Shown one piece after another: positions 18,875 through 27,306 of a DNA stretch of 64,000 bases. The notes beneath the pieces were generated by a model. That model was not told the origin of the DNA, searched no databases, and saw only the letters and a program-made list of their open reading frames with translations. How positions within the stretch are numbered: position 1 is the first letter of the stretch; each line of letters begins with the position of its first letter. Origin of the DNA: Paenibacillus_E violae (GTDB taxonomy: Bacteria; Bacillota; Bacilli; Paenibacillales; NBRC-103111); contig NZ_JAWCUD010000011.1 in assembly GCF_032461945.1 (NCBI RefSeq), positions 186,001-250,000 on the forward strand. Direction: 5' to 3'. The position numbers and the translations under genes were made by a program.

Positions 18875-20577
18875 TTATTTTAGTTGATGCTCCCTATAAT
18901 CTGTTGGTGTGATTCCAAAATATTCTTTAAATAACTTGGTAAAATATTTTGGGTTCTGATAGCCAATTTTATTGGCAATCTCATTTAACTTCAAAATTCT
19001 ATCCTTCAGAAGCTCGCGCGCTTTTTCCATCCGTATCCGAGTGACATAATTCAAAAAGTTTTCTCCGGTTTGTATCTTAAATAAATTACTGAAATAAGAG
19101 GGATTCAAGTATATTTCGCCCGCGACGACACTTAGCGTTAAATCTTCTGCCAAGTGCTGCTCGATATAGGTTTTTGCTTTTTCAACGGGTTCTTTTTCGC
19201 TTTGGAAGCGCAATGTTTTTAACTTTCCTGCAATCAGTAATAGAAAATGCACTAATTCTTCCCTTAGCTCCAAAACATCGGAAGACACTTGCATCTTTCT
19301 CCAAGTATTTTCGATATAGCTAGTGGACATGAGCTTTCCCATATCGCGATCTTCAAGCCGAATCTCATCAATAAGGATAGTTGCCCGCAGCATTAATGAA
19401 AGTACATTGGCAGGCAAATCACTTGAAGCCAAAGCATTTTTCTTCCAAATGGCAAATAAATCGTCTACGGTTGTTCGAATAACGTCTTCATTAATTAGGC
19501 GTACCACGTTAAAAAGCTTGTTCTCAAGATCCGATAGGCGCAAAGCTATACTTTTAGTCTCTTGCACATTTACCGAATTATAATTAGGCTGTTTTTCAAA
19601 CCAATAAGATTTACCCCCACCTTCAAACAATCTTCGTTGCAGCGATGCTCTGGCTTCAGCTGCAGCTTGTCCTACGGTAGATATGTCTTCCAGTGCACTG
19701 CTTACTCCTAAGCTGACGGAAACCGGGATATATTGCCTAAAAACTTCTTCAACCTTTACCGTAAGCCGTTCACAGAATAGATCTACCTCTGAACAAGAGG
19801 CGTCTTCTAAATCCATTTCACCATCATGCTCATTTTGTTTATTATGGTTGATTAGGATCCACCCCCAACCGTCTAAACCGATCCAAGAGTGAAAAGAGAT
19901 GCTTGATTCTACGTTTCCGCATTACATATTTCGCGTATAATTCCATTCATAACGTATTCAAATAATTCATAGTCTCTTTGCGAATAAGAATACGTACTAT
20001 GGATTCGGTCAATAGAGGCGGCAATAAGTCGATATTGGTACAAAGGATTAAGTAACCCTTGCCATTCTTTTACGTGAGGAAGTCTGCTTGCATAAAGAAT
20101 AGAATTCAAAAAATTCCCCACCTGAAAGTCGACCTCTTTCTGAGACTTATTGTCGAGATCTTGCTGTAAAAACTGCTTTTTCCTGTGGGTTGTCACCACC
20201 ACTATCATATTAAGTAATTGTTCACGAAACTGTTTTCTGTCAATCGGCTTTAAAATATAATCACTTACGCCGAGTTTTAAAGCACTTCTAGCATATTCAA
20301 ATTCGTCATATCCGCTAATGACCATGCTAAAGATATTCGGACGAAGCCGTCTAGCTTCAACTAATAGTTCCAATCCATCCATTTCGGGCATGCGTATATC
20401 GGTAATAATTAAATCAACTTCCTGCATTTCAAGGCAAATTATTGCCTCTTTGGCAGAGGAGCAGGTACCTATAACTTGAAAAGCCGCATCTGCCTGTTCG
20501 ACCAGCCTCGCAATACCTGTACGAATTAATTCTTCATCATCTACAATTAGTACACGTAAAGACATCACTTTGAACAT
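18875..20577 (-). pseudogene. YesN-like response regulator (REC + AraC HTH), frameshifted
   Basis: The N-terminal receiver domain (VLIVDDEELIRTG, phosphoacceptor Asp in LIITDIRMP, about residue 60) stops at 19909. The rest continues in another frame from about 19918. It starts SISFHSWIGLDGWGW and LINHNKQNEHDGEMD, then runs through the GGDEF-like middle region (VSVSLGVSS) to an AraC-type HTH (NPSYFSNLFKIQTGENF, then NPKYFTKLFKEYFGITP) ending at 18875. One missing base (or two extra) near 19905-19925 explains the break. The likely start is GTG 20568 or ATG 20565, since the first ATG at 20577 abuts the ribosome site. It should activate the rhamnosidases in response to the adjacent kinase. No slippery heptamer is seen, so I favour a mutation or sequencing error. 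Confidence 0.85.
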
Positions 20578-20587
20578 CCTTTCCTGC

Positions 20588-22348
20588 TTATTTGGATTGT
20601 TCTGTTATATATGGAATGCGCACTTTAATTGATGTCCCTGCCCCTTCAATACTTGTAACAGTCAAGCCATAATCAATTCCGTATAACAATTGGATCCGGC
20701 TGTGCACATTTAGTAATCCAATACCATACCTTTGATCGGTTTGCTGTTCACCCTGAAGTTTCCCTTGGAGCTTTTGCAGTTTTTCCCACGATATCCCATT
20801 CCCATTATCTTGAACTAATAATTGAATACCATCGTCAATTTTGCAGATTGTGACCATAATCTGAGTAGGCATATTCGTTTTTTCAACAACATGGCGTATC
20901 GCATTTTCAACGAGGGGTTGTAAAATAAATTTAGGAGTAAAGAAATGAACAGTATTCGGATCCATATCGATCACATATTGACATCTTTTTCCGTATCTCA
21001 TTTTTTGAATATAAAGATAATCAGTTATATGCTTTACCTCATCTCCTATATTCACGATATCCCCTCTTCTTGCAGTAAATCTCAGCATATGGCATAACGC
21101 CGAAATCATGGTAGAAGCCGTTTCACCATCGTCATTCTCGATAACCATTTGGATAGATTCCAATGTATTATATAAAAAGTGAGGATTGATTTGGCTTTGC
21201 AAGGCAATTAACTCGGCTTCCTTTTGTCTTAATTCTTCCTGATAGACCCTTTTTACAAGTGCCTGAATTCGTTCAACCATATGATTAAAACTGTTTCCCA
21301 GTTCCCCAATTTCATCCGTTTGATGAACGGGAATCGACACATGGAAGTTGCCCTTTTCTACTTCTCGCATTAACAGCTGAAGAGAGCGAATAGGACTAGT
21401 CACCGTTTGTGAAAGAAATATTGAAATGAGAGCGGATACAATTAAACAAATAGTGAAGATCGCTATTGTAAAATTACGTATCCCTATCGTTTCTTTCATG
21501 AGTTCCTTTATTGGATTAATAGTGGCCAAAGTCCAATTGGTGTATTCAGATTTATCAGCGCTGACCATCATTCTTTCATTATTTATTTTGAATTCCGAAG
21601 TACCTTTAGAAAGCTTTATATCAGACGTTCCAACTTTACTGATGAATTCATTGTAACTATTAAATACCGTCTGTCCTGCCTCATTATTTAGAAGAACCAT
21701 GCCATTTTTTGCAATCGGAATTCGGTTACAGATTTTGGATATTTCATCCAAACTTACAATGAGCAGCACCGTACAAAGAGGATTCATGTTTTCTGCATCA
21801 TATAATTGTTTGTATATGGAAATATAAGGCTGATTGTTCTCGAATACGAGCTTAAGTCTTTCAGGAGGAACAAACAATAAATTGCCTTGTAAGTCCATTT
21901 CTTGCTGAAAGGGATTTTTCTCTTGCATAAAGGCGTTTCCCTGAAAATTCAATCGTGAGCTTGAGTACACACGATTCTTCGTTTGTATAAACACAGCAAT
22001 GACATCTTGGTGCCCACCATTCACAATGTTATTAGCCAGATATGATTGAACTGCAAACGCCTCTTGTTCTTTAATAGAAACTCTGTCCGGCTCATTTTTC
22101 CTGAGAATAGCCATAACCTCACCTGATCTTGTTACAACATCAGGAATGGATACAAGTTCTGACAAATACTTATCAATATTTGCATTAGCCTGGTTTAATA
22201 TCGCAGGAACATACTCACCAACATTTCTTTCAATTGATTTTTCATATTGGTGATATGACAAATAACCTAATACGAACAAAGGCAAAGAAACAAGAAGCAG
22301 GTATGTGATAAATAACTTTGTCCGGAACCTAACTTGTAGTCTCCTCAT
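20588..22348 (-). CDS. YesM-like sensor histidine kinase (intact)
   Basis: This is a membrane sensor of 586 residues: TM1 at about 12-32, an extracellular sensory region to about 285, TM2 at about 290-315, a HAMP linker (TSPIRSLQLLMREVEKGNF), then a His_kinase domain with SQINPHFLYNTLESI (His390 is the phosphoacceptor) and a HATPase domain (VENAIRHVV, DNGNGIS, GIGLLNVHSRI). YesM/YesN pairs in Bacillus and Paenibacillus control polysaccharide and sugar uptake genes. It is followed after about 10-20 bases by the frameshifted YesN-like regulator. A decayed paralogue lies at 12899-14051 beside the first rhamnosidase. Confidence 0.92.
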   Translation of the reverse strand: MRRLQVRFRTKLFITYLLLVSLPLFVLGYLSYHQYEKSIERNVGEYVPAILNQANANIDKYLSELVSIPDVVTRSGEVMAILRKNEPDRVSIKEQEAFAVQSYLANNIVNGGHQDVIAVFIQTKNRVYSSSRLNFQGNAFMQEKNPFQQEMDLQGNLLFVPPERLKLVFENNQPYISIYKQLYDAENMNPLCTVLLIVSLDEISKICNRIPIAKNGMVLLNNEAGQTVFNSYNEFISKVGTSDIKLSKGTSEFKINNERMMVSADKSEYTNWTLATINPIKELMKETIGIRNFTIAIFTICLIVSALISIFLSQTVTSPIRSLQLLMREVEKGNFHVSIPVHQTDEIGELGNSFNHMVERIQALVKRVYQEELRQKEAELIALQSQINPHFLYNTLESIQMVIENDDGETASTMISALCHMLRFTARRGDIVNIGDEVKHITDYLYIQKMRYGKRCQYVIDMDPNTVHFFTPKFILQPLVENAIRHVVEKTNMPTQIMVTICKIDDGIQLLVQDNGNGISWEKLQKLQGKLQGEQQTDQRYGIGLLNVHSRIQLLYGIDYGLTVTSIEGAGTSIKVRIPYITEQSK

Positions 22349-22474
22349 TGTCGTACTCCTTGTCCAAATATAGAAAATCCCCTCATAATATGTAGTCTAT
22401 TTATTCGGCAAAAGGAACAATTTTCCTGCATCCCCATATGTCGTTTACAATTTCCCCTTCTTATACACGCATAC

Positions 22475-22509
22475 AAAAACGCCCGCAAGTTCAACCAGAC
22501 TTGCGGCCG
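22475..22509 (-). terminator. Terminator after the second rhamnosidase
   Basis: A GC-rich stem (CGGCCGCAAGT with ACTTGCGGGCG on the minus strand) with an 8-base loop is followed by TTTTTG. It resembles the terminator of the first rhamnosidase (GC-rich arm with CTTGCGGCCGC), consistent with a shared origin of the two 3' ends. Confidence 0.8.
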
Positions 22510-22538
22510 CTCTTTCACTTTTGCGCCTCGCTATACGT

Positions 22539-25500
22539 TTAACCGATAATCCACTTCGCCAATGCAGCCAAGTCTAGGATGTCGATAACCCCATCGTTAT
22601 TGATATCCGATTTCTTATACATATTCCAATTTGGATCCGTGGACATTTTTCCATAATAAGAAGCAATAATAGCTAAATCTCCTATACTAATTCTATTATC
22701 CCCATTCAAATCTCCCGGAGTCGAAACAAGGATGGATGAAATAAATAATTGAAGCGCACTAGTTAAATCTGATGTCGCTTGTTCCAACTGTTGCTGAGTA
22801 GTAGAAGCATTATTAACTATGGATTGAGCTTTATTGATTGCCGCTTGCAGCGTAGCTTTTGCTCCGACTGGATATTGACCTGGGTGTGTACCTTCCGTGG
22901 CTGTATCGTGTTTAGTTTGTGCATCTGTAATTAGAGCAACAAGTGTGTCTTTATTGATTGGACCTGCGATTTGCACACTATAGGCGGTACCTGCAATATT
23001 CTTCTCTGCACCTTTTCCATTCGCGAAAACAACGTCTGACAACGTTAACGTTGCTGGAGCGGAAGATGATGATTTCGCTCTCATATGAAACACCAGCAAA
23101 TTACCGCTAGCACTATGATCTCCACCAATTATTGCGGATAGGATTCTAATCTTACCTGGATTTGTGGATACATCCGATATAGCTACAATTTCCAAATTAG
23201 TAAGTAATGAATCTGCTGATAAAAACTCCATTTGTGCCGGGTCATACGTTAAGGTTAAATCTTGTGCGTACACACTCTCAGTCACACCAGATAATTGGTA
23301 GGTGACATCAAACGACTGACCAGAAGTAACCGTCGATGGACCCACTAACATGGTTTGCTCTTCATCATTATTGTCTGATACTTGACTTTCAATCTGATAC
23401 TCACCAACTGCTACTCCATTTAAGTACACGTATTTCCCATCAGTCGAGGCATCCTTGACGCCTGCGTCGGATTGGAGATGGCCGTTGTACCAAATAAGTT
23501 TGCCGTTCATGTGAATGATTGAATTACTCCCCGATACTGGAACAGCAATGGTTCCTGTAGTTCCAACAGGCGATTGAACATTCATCACGAACTGGTGAGA
23601 ACTCGAATCCTGCCCCCACTTGACCGAGAGAGGACCATACTCCGTCGGCACTTGACCTTCTGCCCATTCAAGATTGCCGCTATGGGGTTGAACGATCCAG
23701 GTCTTATAGCCAGGGTCAACAGGACCCACTCCGAGAACATATTGAGATAGCGCAAAGGTAGGGGTCGTCGCCCAACCGTGCGCAAGACTGGTATCCGCTG
23801 TAGGTTCTCCGCTCACCCCTACATTTTCCCATAGCGCCCCGGTATAATAAGGTCCCTCTACAACCATCTGCACCCACATGCTGTTAAGCAGGCGCATTGC
23901 ATTATCTGTGTCATTAACGGACAAGCGTGCCAGCAATTCAAATCCAGAGACATATGGGCTGATTATGTTTGAAAGCCCTGTATTGGACGAGAAAGGATGT
24001 GGCCCCTGCGCAGTCCACAAGGTCTTCTTCATAGTTTCCAGCATTTCAGGCACGTGATTCTTTGGTGCAATATCAAACAAAATTGCAAAAGCATTCGCAT
24101 CCTGCCCAATTGTTCCGCGAATTTCTGTGCTCACATCATAAACACCTGTCGTCGGATTAAACAAGTTTGTGTTGATTGCCTTCTTGAGGGTTGCTGCTTG
24201 GTCTGTATACTGTTCGGCGAGTTCCGTATGCCCTAGCGCTTTCGCCATTGATGCACCATCCAACAGCGTCTGATAATACAGCGCATTAAAGGCCGTAACT
24301 CCTCCTTTTTTGGGTCCATCGTAATAGTCCCAATCATTTCCGTTGCTTTGATCTGTAATAAACAATCCTTGGTTGTTGACCTGTGATGCGCTCCAAGCGA
24401 GTTCTCGTTGAACAACAGGCCATTCCTGCTCCAAGAACGTTTTATCACCTGTGTATAGATAATATTCAGCCAAATCTCTTACAAAGTACATCGAATACGA
24501 GGCGGAATACGCATACATTGTAGTGCTGTTGAGAGGTCCTGTGTGCAAAGGCACCTGCGGCGCAATAGCACCAGGTAGGTATCCGTTCGCCCCTTGGTAA
24601 CTGCCAAACAACTCCAGTGAATCCCGCATATACTCATTTGCAGCAGTTGTTACAAAGACAGTTGGCCCCAAGGTACTTAAATCTCCAGACCAAATAGCAC
24701 GATCGCGCTTGGCACCATCCACTAATAACGAGAGCGTGTTCTCTCCATTGTTGTTAGGTATGCTAAAGTCATTTAACGCAGAAGAATCGCCAAAAGAATT
24801 TTCATACAGAACTGCTCCTGCCAAATCAGTAACCTTTAAATCCTTGAATTTGGCCTTTTCCCCAGAGAACTCTCTGAAGCCGAACGTCCCAGTCTGCAAA
24901 TTTGGCATACCTGACTTTAAAGTCGTTGTATCAAAACTCGCCACCTTTTGCCCATTGATATACGTAGTCACGGTATTCCCTTGAACAACCGACTCTACAT
25001 CATAGTAAACCCCAGGTGTCAGACTGTAAGGCATCTGAACATTACCAATCACTTGATAGCCGGTTGAAGTATAAACCACCTGTTGCAAAGTATTGGGGGT
25101 ACCCACTGTGTCATTGGAAGCATTCAAAATGAACAAATAGTAAGATTCCGGAGCTGCCCGTAAAACCCAGCCAGATTGGTTCTGATCGATTGCCGTTCGG
25201 AAACTGACTCTATAGTCCGACCAATTACTGCCGATTTCCAGATATCCAGGTCCTGCACTCGTTCCTCCAGTCGTCAACGTGTTGTCCTCAATTGTCCATA
25301 TGGGTGGTTCTGCCGTTCCAGGTCGTACTTGGTTGAGTTGAGCGGTATATGCTCCTGCGTACCATATCCGATTAAGTTGGTCGGAACTAGAAATAAAATA
25401 ACCTTTATAATCATTCGCATTGGCGAGATAAGGTTCGAAGTAAATCCCAACAGAACTGAGTGAAACGCTTCCAGGAGAAGTTAATGTAATTTCTTCATAG

Positions 25501-26015
25501 CGTTGCCCACCCTGAATGTACTGGTTAGTGACCGTGCCTGGGCCAGTAATCGTATAAGTATCATACCGTTTAGGATCACCGCTTGCCCATGGAGAACCGC
25601 CATCTCCAGTGGGGCTTATAAACTTTTCAGACTCACTATATCCAGCTTGCAAGGTCGGTGAACCCGTAGCTGCGGTTACTTGGAACTTTGGCACCCCACC
25701 TACATCTTTACCGTAATCCATAATAATTGTGGGATTTGGACCACCCGGTAACATTGTTAACGTCGTCACACCTGTTCCGGAGTTTACTAGAGCTTGGGGA
25801 TTGGTTACATCACCGGAAATGCTTACAACTTTCACAGGATGAACATCCCTTGACGTAGGAGCCTGCACATATTTTTGCCAGTTTGGATTCGAGGGCCATA
25901 GATTCGTTTGCATGGTTTGTGTAGTTTGTGCAGAAGCCGTATGCCCGCTCAGTCCTAGTATGGATAAAAACACTAACACTGAAGTAAGCAAGTTAAGCTT
26001 TTTTGAGATCTTCAA
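22539..26015 (-). CDS. Secreted GH78 alpha-L-rhamnosidase 2 with cohesin, FIVAR and dockerin
   Basis: The frame is open to 26087, but a TTG at 26015 lies 9 bases after AGGAGG and begins a proper signal peptide (LKISKKLNLLTSVLVFLSIL), so I use it: 1158 residues. After the signal peptide come an N-terminal beta domain, a LamG-like insert (about 250-410), then the (alpha/alpha)6 catalytic domain with DGAKRDRAIWSGDLS and, later, ALWENVGVSG. The C-terminus repeats the tail of the first rhamnosidase almost word for word: cohesin (about 887-1017), FIVAR (about 1018-1098) and dockerin (1099-1158, GDLNGDNRISIGD and SDINNDGVIDILD). The catalytic parts of the two enzymes are clearly different subtypes, so they probably cut different rhamnosidic linkages. 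It shares its promoter layout with enzyme 1. Confidence 0.92.
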   Translation of the reverse strand: MKISKKLNLLTSVLVFLSILGLSGHTASAQTTQTMQTNLWPSNPNWQKYVQAPTSRDVHPVKVVSISGDVTNPQALVNSGTGVTTLTMLPGGPNPTIIMDYGKDVGGVPKFQVTAATGSPTLQAGYSESEKFISPTGDGGSPWASGDPKRYDTYTITGPGTVTNQYIQGGQRYEEITLTSPGSVSLSSVGIYFEPYLANANDYKGYFISSSDQLNRIWYAGAYTAQLNQVRPGTAEPPIWTIEDNTLTTGGTSAGPGYLEIGSNWSDYRVSFRTAIDQNQSGWVLRAAPESYYLFILNASNDTVGTPNTLQQVVYTSTGYQVIGNVQMPYSLTPGVYYDVESVVQGNTVTTYINGQKVASFDTTTLKSGMPNLQTGTFGFREFSGEKAKFKDLKVTDLAGAVLYENSFGDSSALNDFSIPNNNGENTLSLLVDGAKRDRAIWSGDLSTLGPTVFVTTAANEYMRDSLELFGSYQGANGYLPGAIAPQVPLHTGPLNSTTMYAYSASYSMYFVRDLAEYYLYTGDKTFLEQEWPVVQRELAWSASQVNNQGLFITDQSNGNDWDYYDGPKKGGVTAFNALYYQTLLDGASMAKALGHTELAEQYTDQAATLKKAINTNLFNPTTGVYDVSTEIRGTIGQDANAFAILFDIAPKNHVPEMLETMKKTLWTAQGPHPFSSNTGLSNIISPYVSGFELLARLSVNDTDNAMRLLNSMWVQMVVEGPYYTGALWENVGVSGEPTADTSLAHGWATTPTFALSQYVLGVGPVDPGYKTWIVQPHSGNLEWAEGQVPTEYGPLSVKWGQDSSSHQFVMNVQSPVGTTGTIAVPVSGSNSIIHMNGKLIWYNGHLQSDAGVKDASTDGKYVYLNGVAVGEYQIESQVSDNNDEEQTMLVGPSTVTSGQSFDVTYQLSGVTESVYAQDLTLTYDPAQMEFLSADSLLTNLEIVAISDVSTNPGKIRILSAIIGGDHSASGNLLVFHMRAKSSSSAPATLTLSDVVFANGKGAEKNIAGTAYSVQIAGPINKDTLVALITDAQTKHDTATEGTHPGQYPVGAKATLQAAINKAQSIVNNASTTQQQLEQATSDLTSALQLFISSILVSTPGDLNGDNRISIGDLAIIASYYGKMSTDPNWNMYKKSDINNDGVIDILDLAALAKWIIG

Positions 26016-26185
26016 GTTTGTTTTCCTCCTATAATAAATATTAGATTGATTGGCGGAATAAACCGGAGTTAACAGTAATATCGCCACCCTCGATTTTTGG
26101 AATTTTAATGATAGCGTTCTCTTTTTAAACTATGATTCTTTTTGCAATTCCTCCTCTCTCGAATAACTTTCTTCCAAGTAATTAA

Positions 26186-26246
26186 ATTATAAATGAATGG
26201 TTTTATCACTGAATAGGGATACAATCTTTGGAATAGGTGTCTATTC
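26186..26246 (-). promoter_or_regulatory. Rhamnosidase promoter 2 with 20-base-period direct repeat
   Basis: This is the same arrangement as promoter 1: TATAAT on the minus strand (26186-26191), and GAATAGG copies at 26211 and 26231 with identical 20-base period and identical 19-base distance to the -10 box. The segment CAATCTTTGGAATAGGTGTC is identical in both. The conserved block covers about 110 bases in total, although the leader sequences closer to the genes differ. Confidence 0.75.
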
Positions 26247-26346
26247 TTTATCTATTGATTCACTATGTATCTATCGAAAACAAGTGGAAATATCCCTAAT
26301 AACGATGCAAATCAATCGCTCGATTAGGGATATTATTAGACTGTAA

Positions 26347-26521
26347 TTAACAGCATCTTAACCGGATAGGTCCAAATAAACCATAAGGAATAAAATCATA
26401 TTGCTCTGCGCTCGGCTGCCCCACTTTAGGCGCTTGCTTCCAACAACTTGGCCTCGCTAATGTCATCGTTCCAAACCCAAAGTGGAGCAGGTCTGTACAT
26501 CGCGGGCGGGTTTTGAAACAT
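26347..26521 (-). pseudogene. Remnant of a GH106-like glycoside hydrolase
   Basis: From ATG 26521 the frame reads MFQNPPAMYRPAPLWVWNDD and stops after about 34 codons. This resembles the N-terminus of GH106-like rhamnosidases and related hydrolases. A different frame then gives the C-terminal signature YDFIPYGLFGPIRL and a stop at 26347. Nearly the whole gene between these ends is deleted. Another rhamnoside-type enzyme therefore once stood here, directly after a two-component system. Confidence 0.55.
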
Positions 26522-26587
26522 CGCTTCATCCTCTCGCATCACAGTATTCCCCCTTCTCGTTCAACCTTTTGAACCGATTCCAATTCA

Positions 26588-26950
26588 TCACAACATCAGT
26601 TGGTGCTGATAACGTTCTCGATATTCTGTTGGTGTACAGCCAACCCATTTCTTGTAAGACGAGCCCTAAATACCTCATCAAGCTGTGATGACATGCCAGA
26701 TAACTCACGAATATGCTCATGGACCGTAGACACGCCAATCGTAATTGGATAGCGTACATGTTGCTGAATCATATAGTGCTTCTCGGCCATTTTTACATCG
26801 GCCAATCACGTTGTCACTTGTACCCATCTGCGCAATTAAAAAAGACAGACCCTGTCGAATCAACTTTTCATCATCAACAATAATGATATTCACATCGGTT
26901 CCTCCTGTCCTCTTGTCATTGGCAGCTTTAGAGTTACAATCACTATATTC
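26588..26950 (-). pseudogene. Remnants of a third kinase-regulator pair (kinase tail plus YesN-like regulator)
   Basis: Minus-strand 26950-26896 reads VTLKLPMTRGQEEPM and stops, which is the typical end of a sensor kinase HATPase domain. Its stop overlaps a GTG start at 26893 with an AGGAGG site, beginning VNIIIVDDEKLIRQGLSFLI, a receiver domain. That frame breaks near 26780. A short middle piece (YPITIGVSTVHEH) and the end of an AraC-type HTH (YKKWVGCTPTEYRERYQHQL) survive in other frames down to 26588. It is a heavily deleted copy of a YesM/YesN system. Confidence 0.8.
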
Positions 26951-26959
26951 GGTGTTCAT

Positions 26960-27306
26960 ACTGAACCATATGATCCATTGTAGTTATTTCTTTTCCTCAA
27001 TTTCTTCTTTAAATAGAATACCTAAACTTCCCCCATTGCAACCTCCAAATAGAACACCATTCGTTAAATCGCAATTTTGAAACAGTTCCCCAACTCCTTA
27101 TCCAAAATTGAGCATCAAAAATAAACGATAAGATCGAATAGGAAACGATACTTAATACCTGCATAACGATGTAGTTCTATTCTCCAAATAACTTGCCTAT
27201 CCCATTATCGTGTACACAACAATAATATCAACATACTCAGAACCAAAAAATGCATAAAAAAGGATGAATGTGAAAGAATAGGATAATTAGTTATAGGGGG
27301 CATCCT
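26960..27306. other. Intergenic region before ger operon 2
   Basis: This AT-rich stretch holds no recognisable gene. It must contain the promoter of ger operon 2. The ribosome site GGGGG lies 6 bases before the ATG at 27307. Confidence 0.4.

Noticed and set aside
19900..19930. Programmed -1 frameshift in the YesN-like regulator
   Set aside because: The bases at the break (GCGGAAACGTAG) do not form an in-frame X XXY YYZ slippery heptamer and no strong downstream structure is obvious. An indel is the simpler reading.
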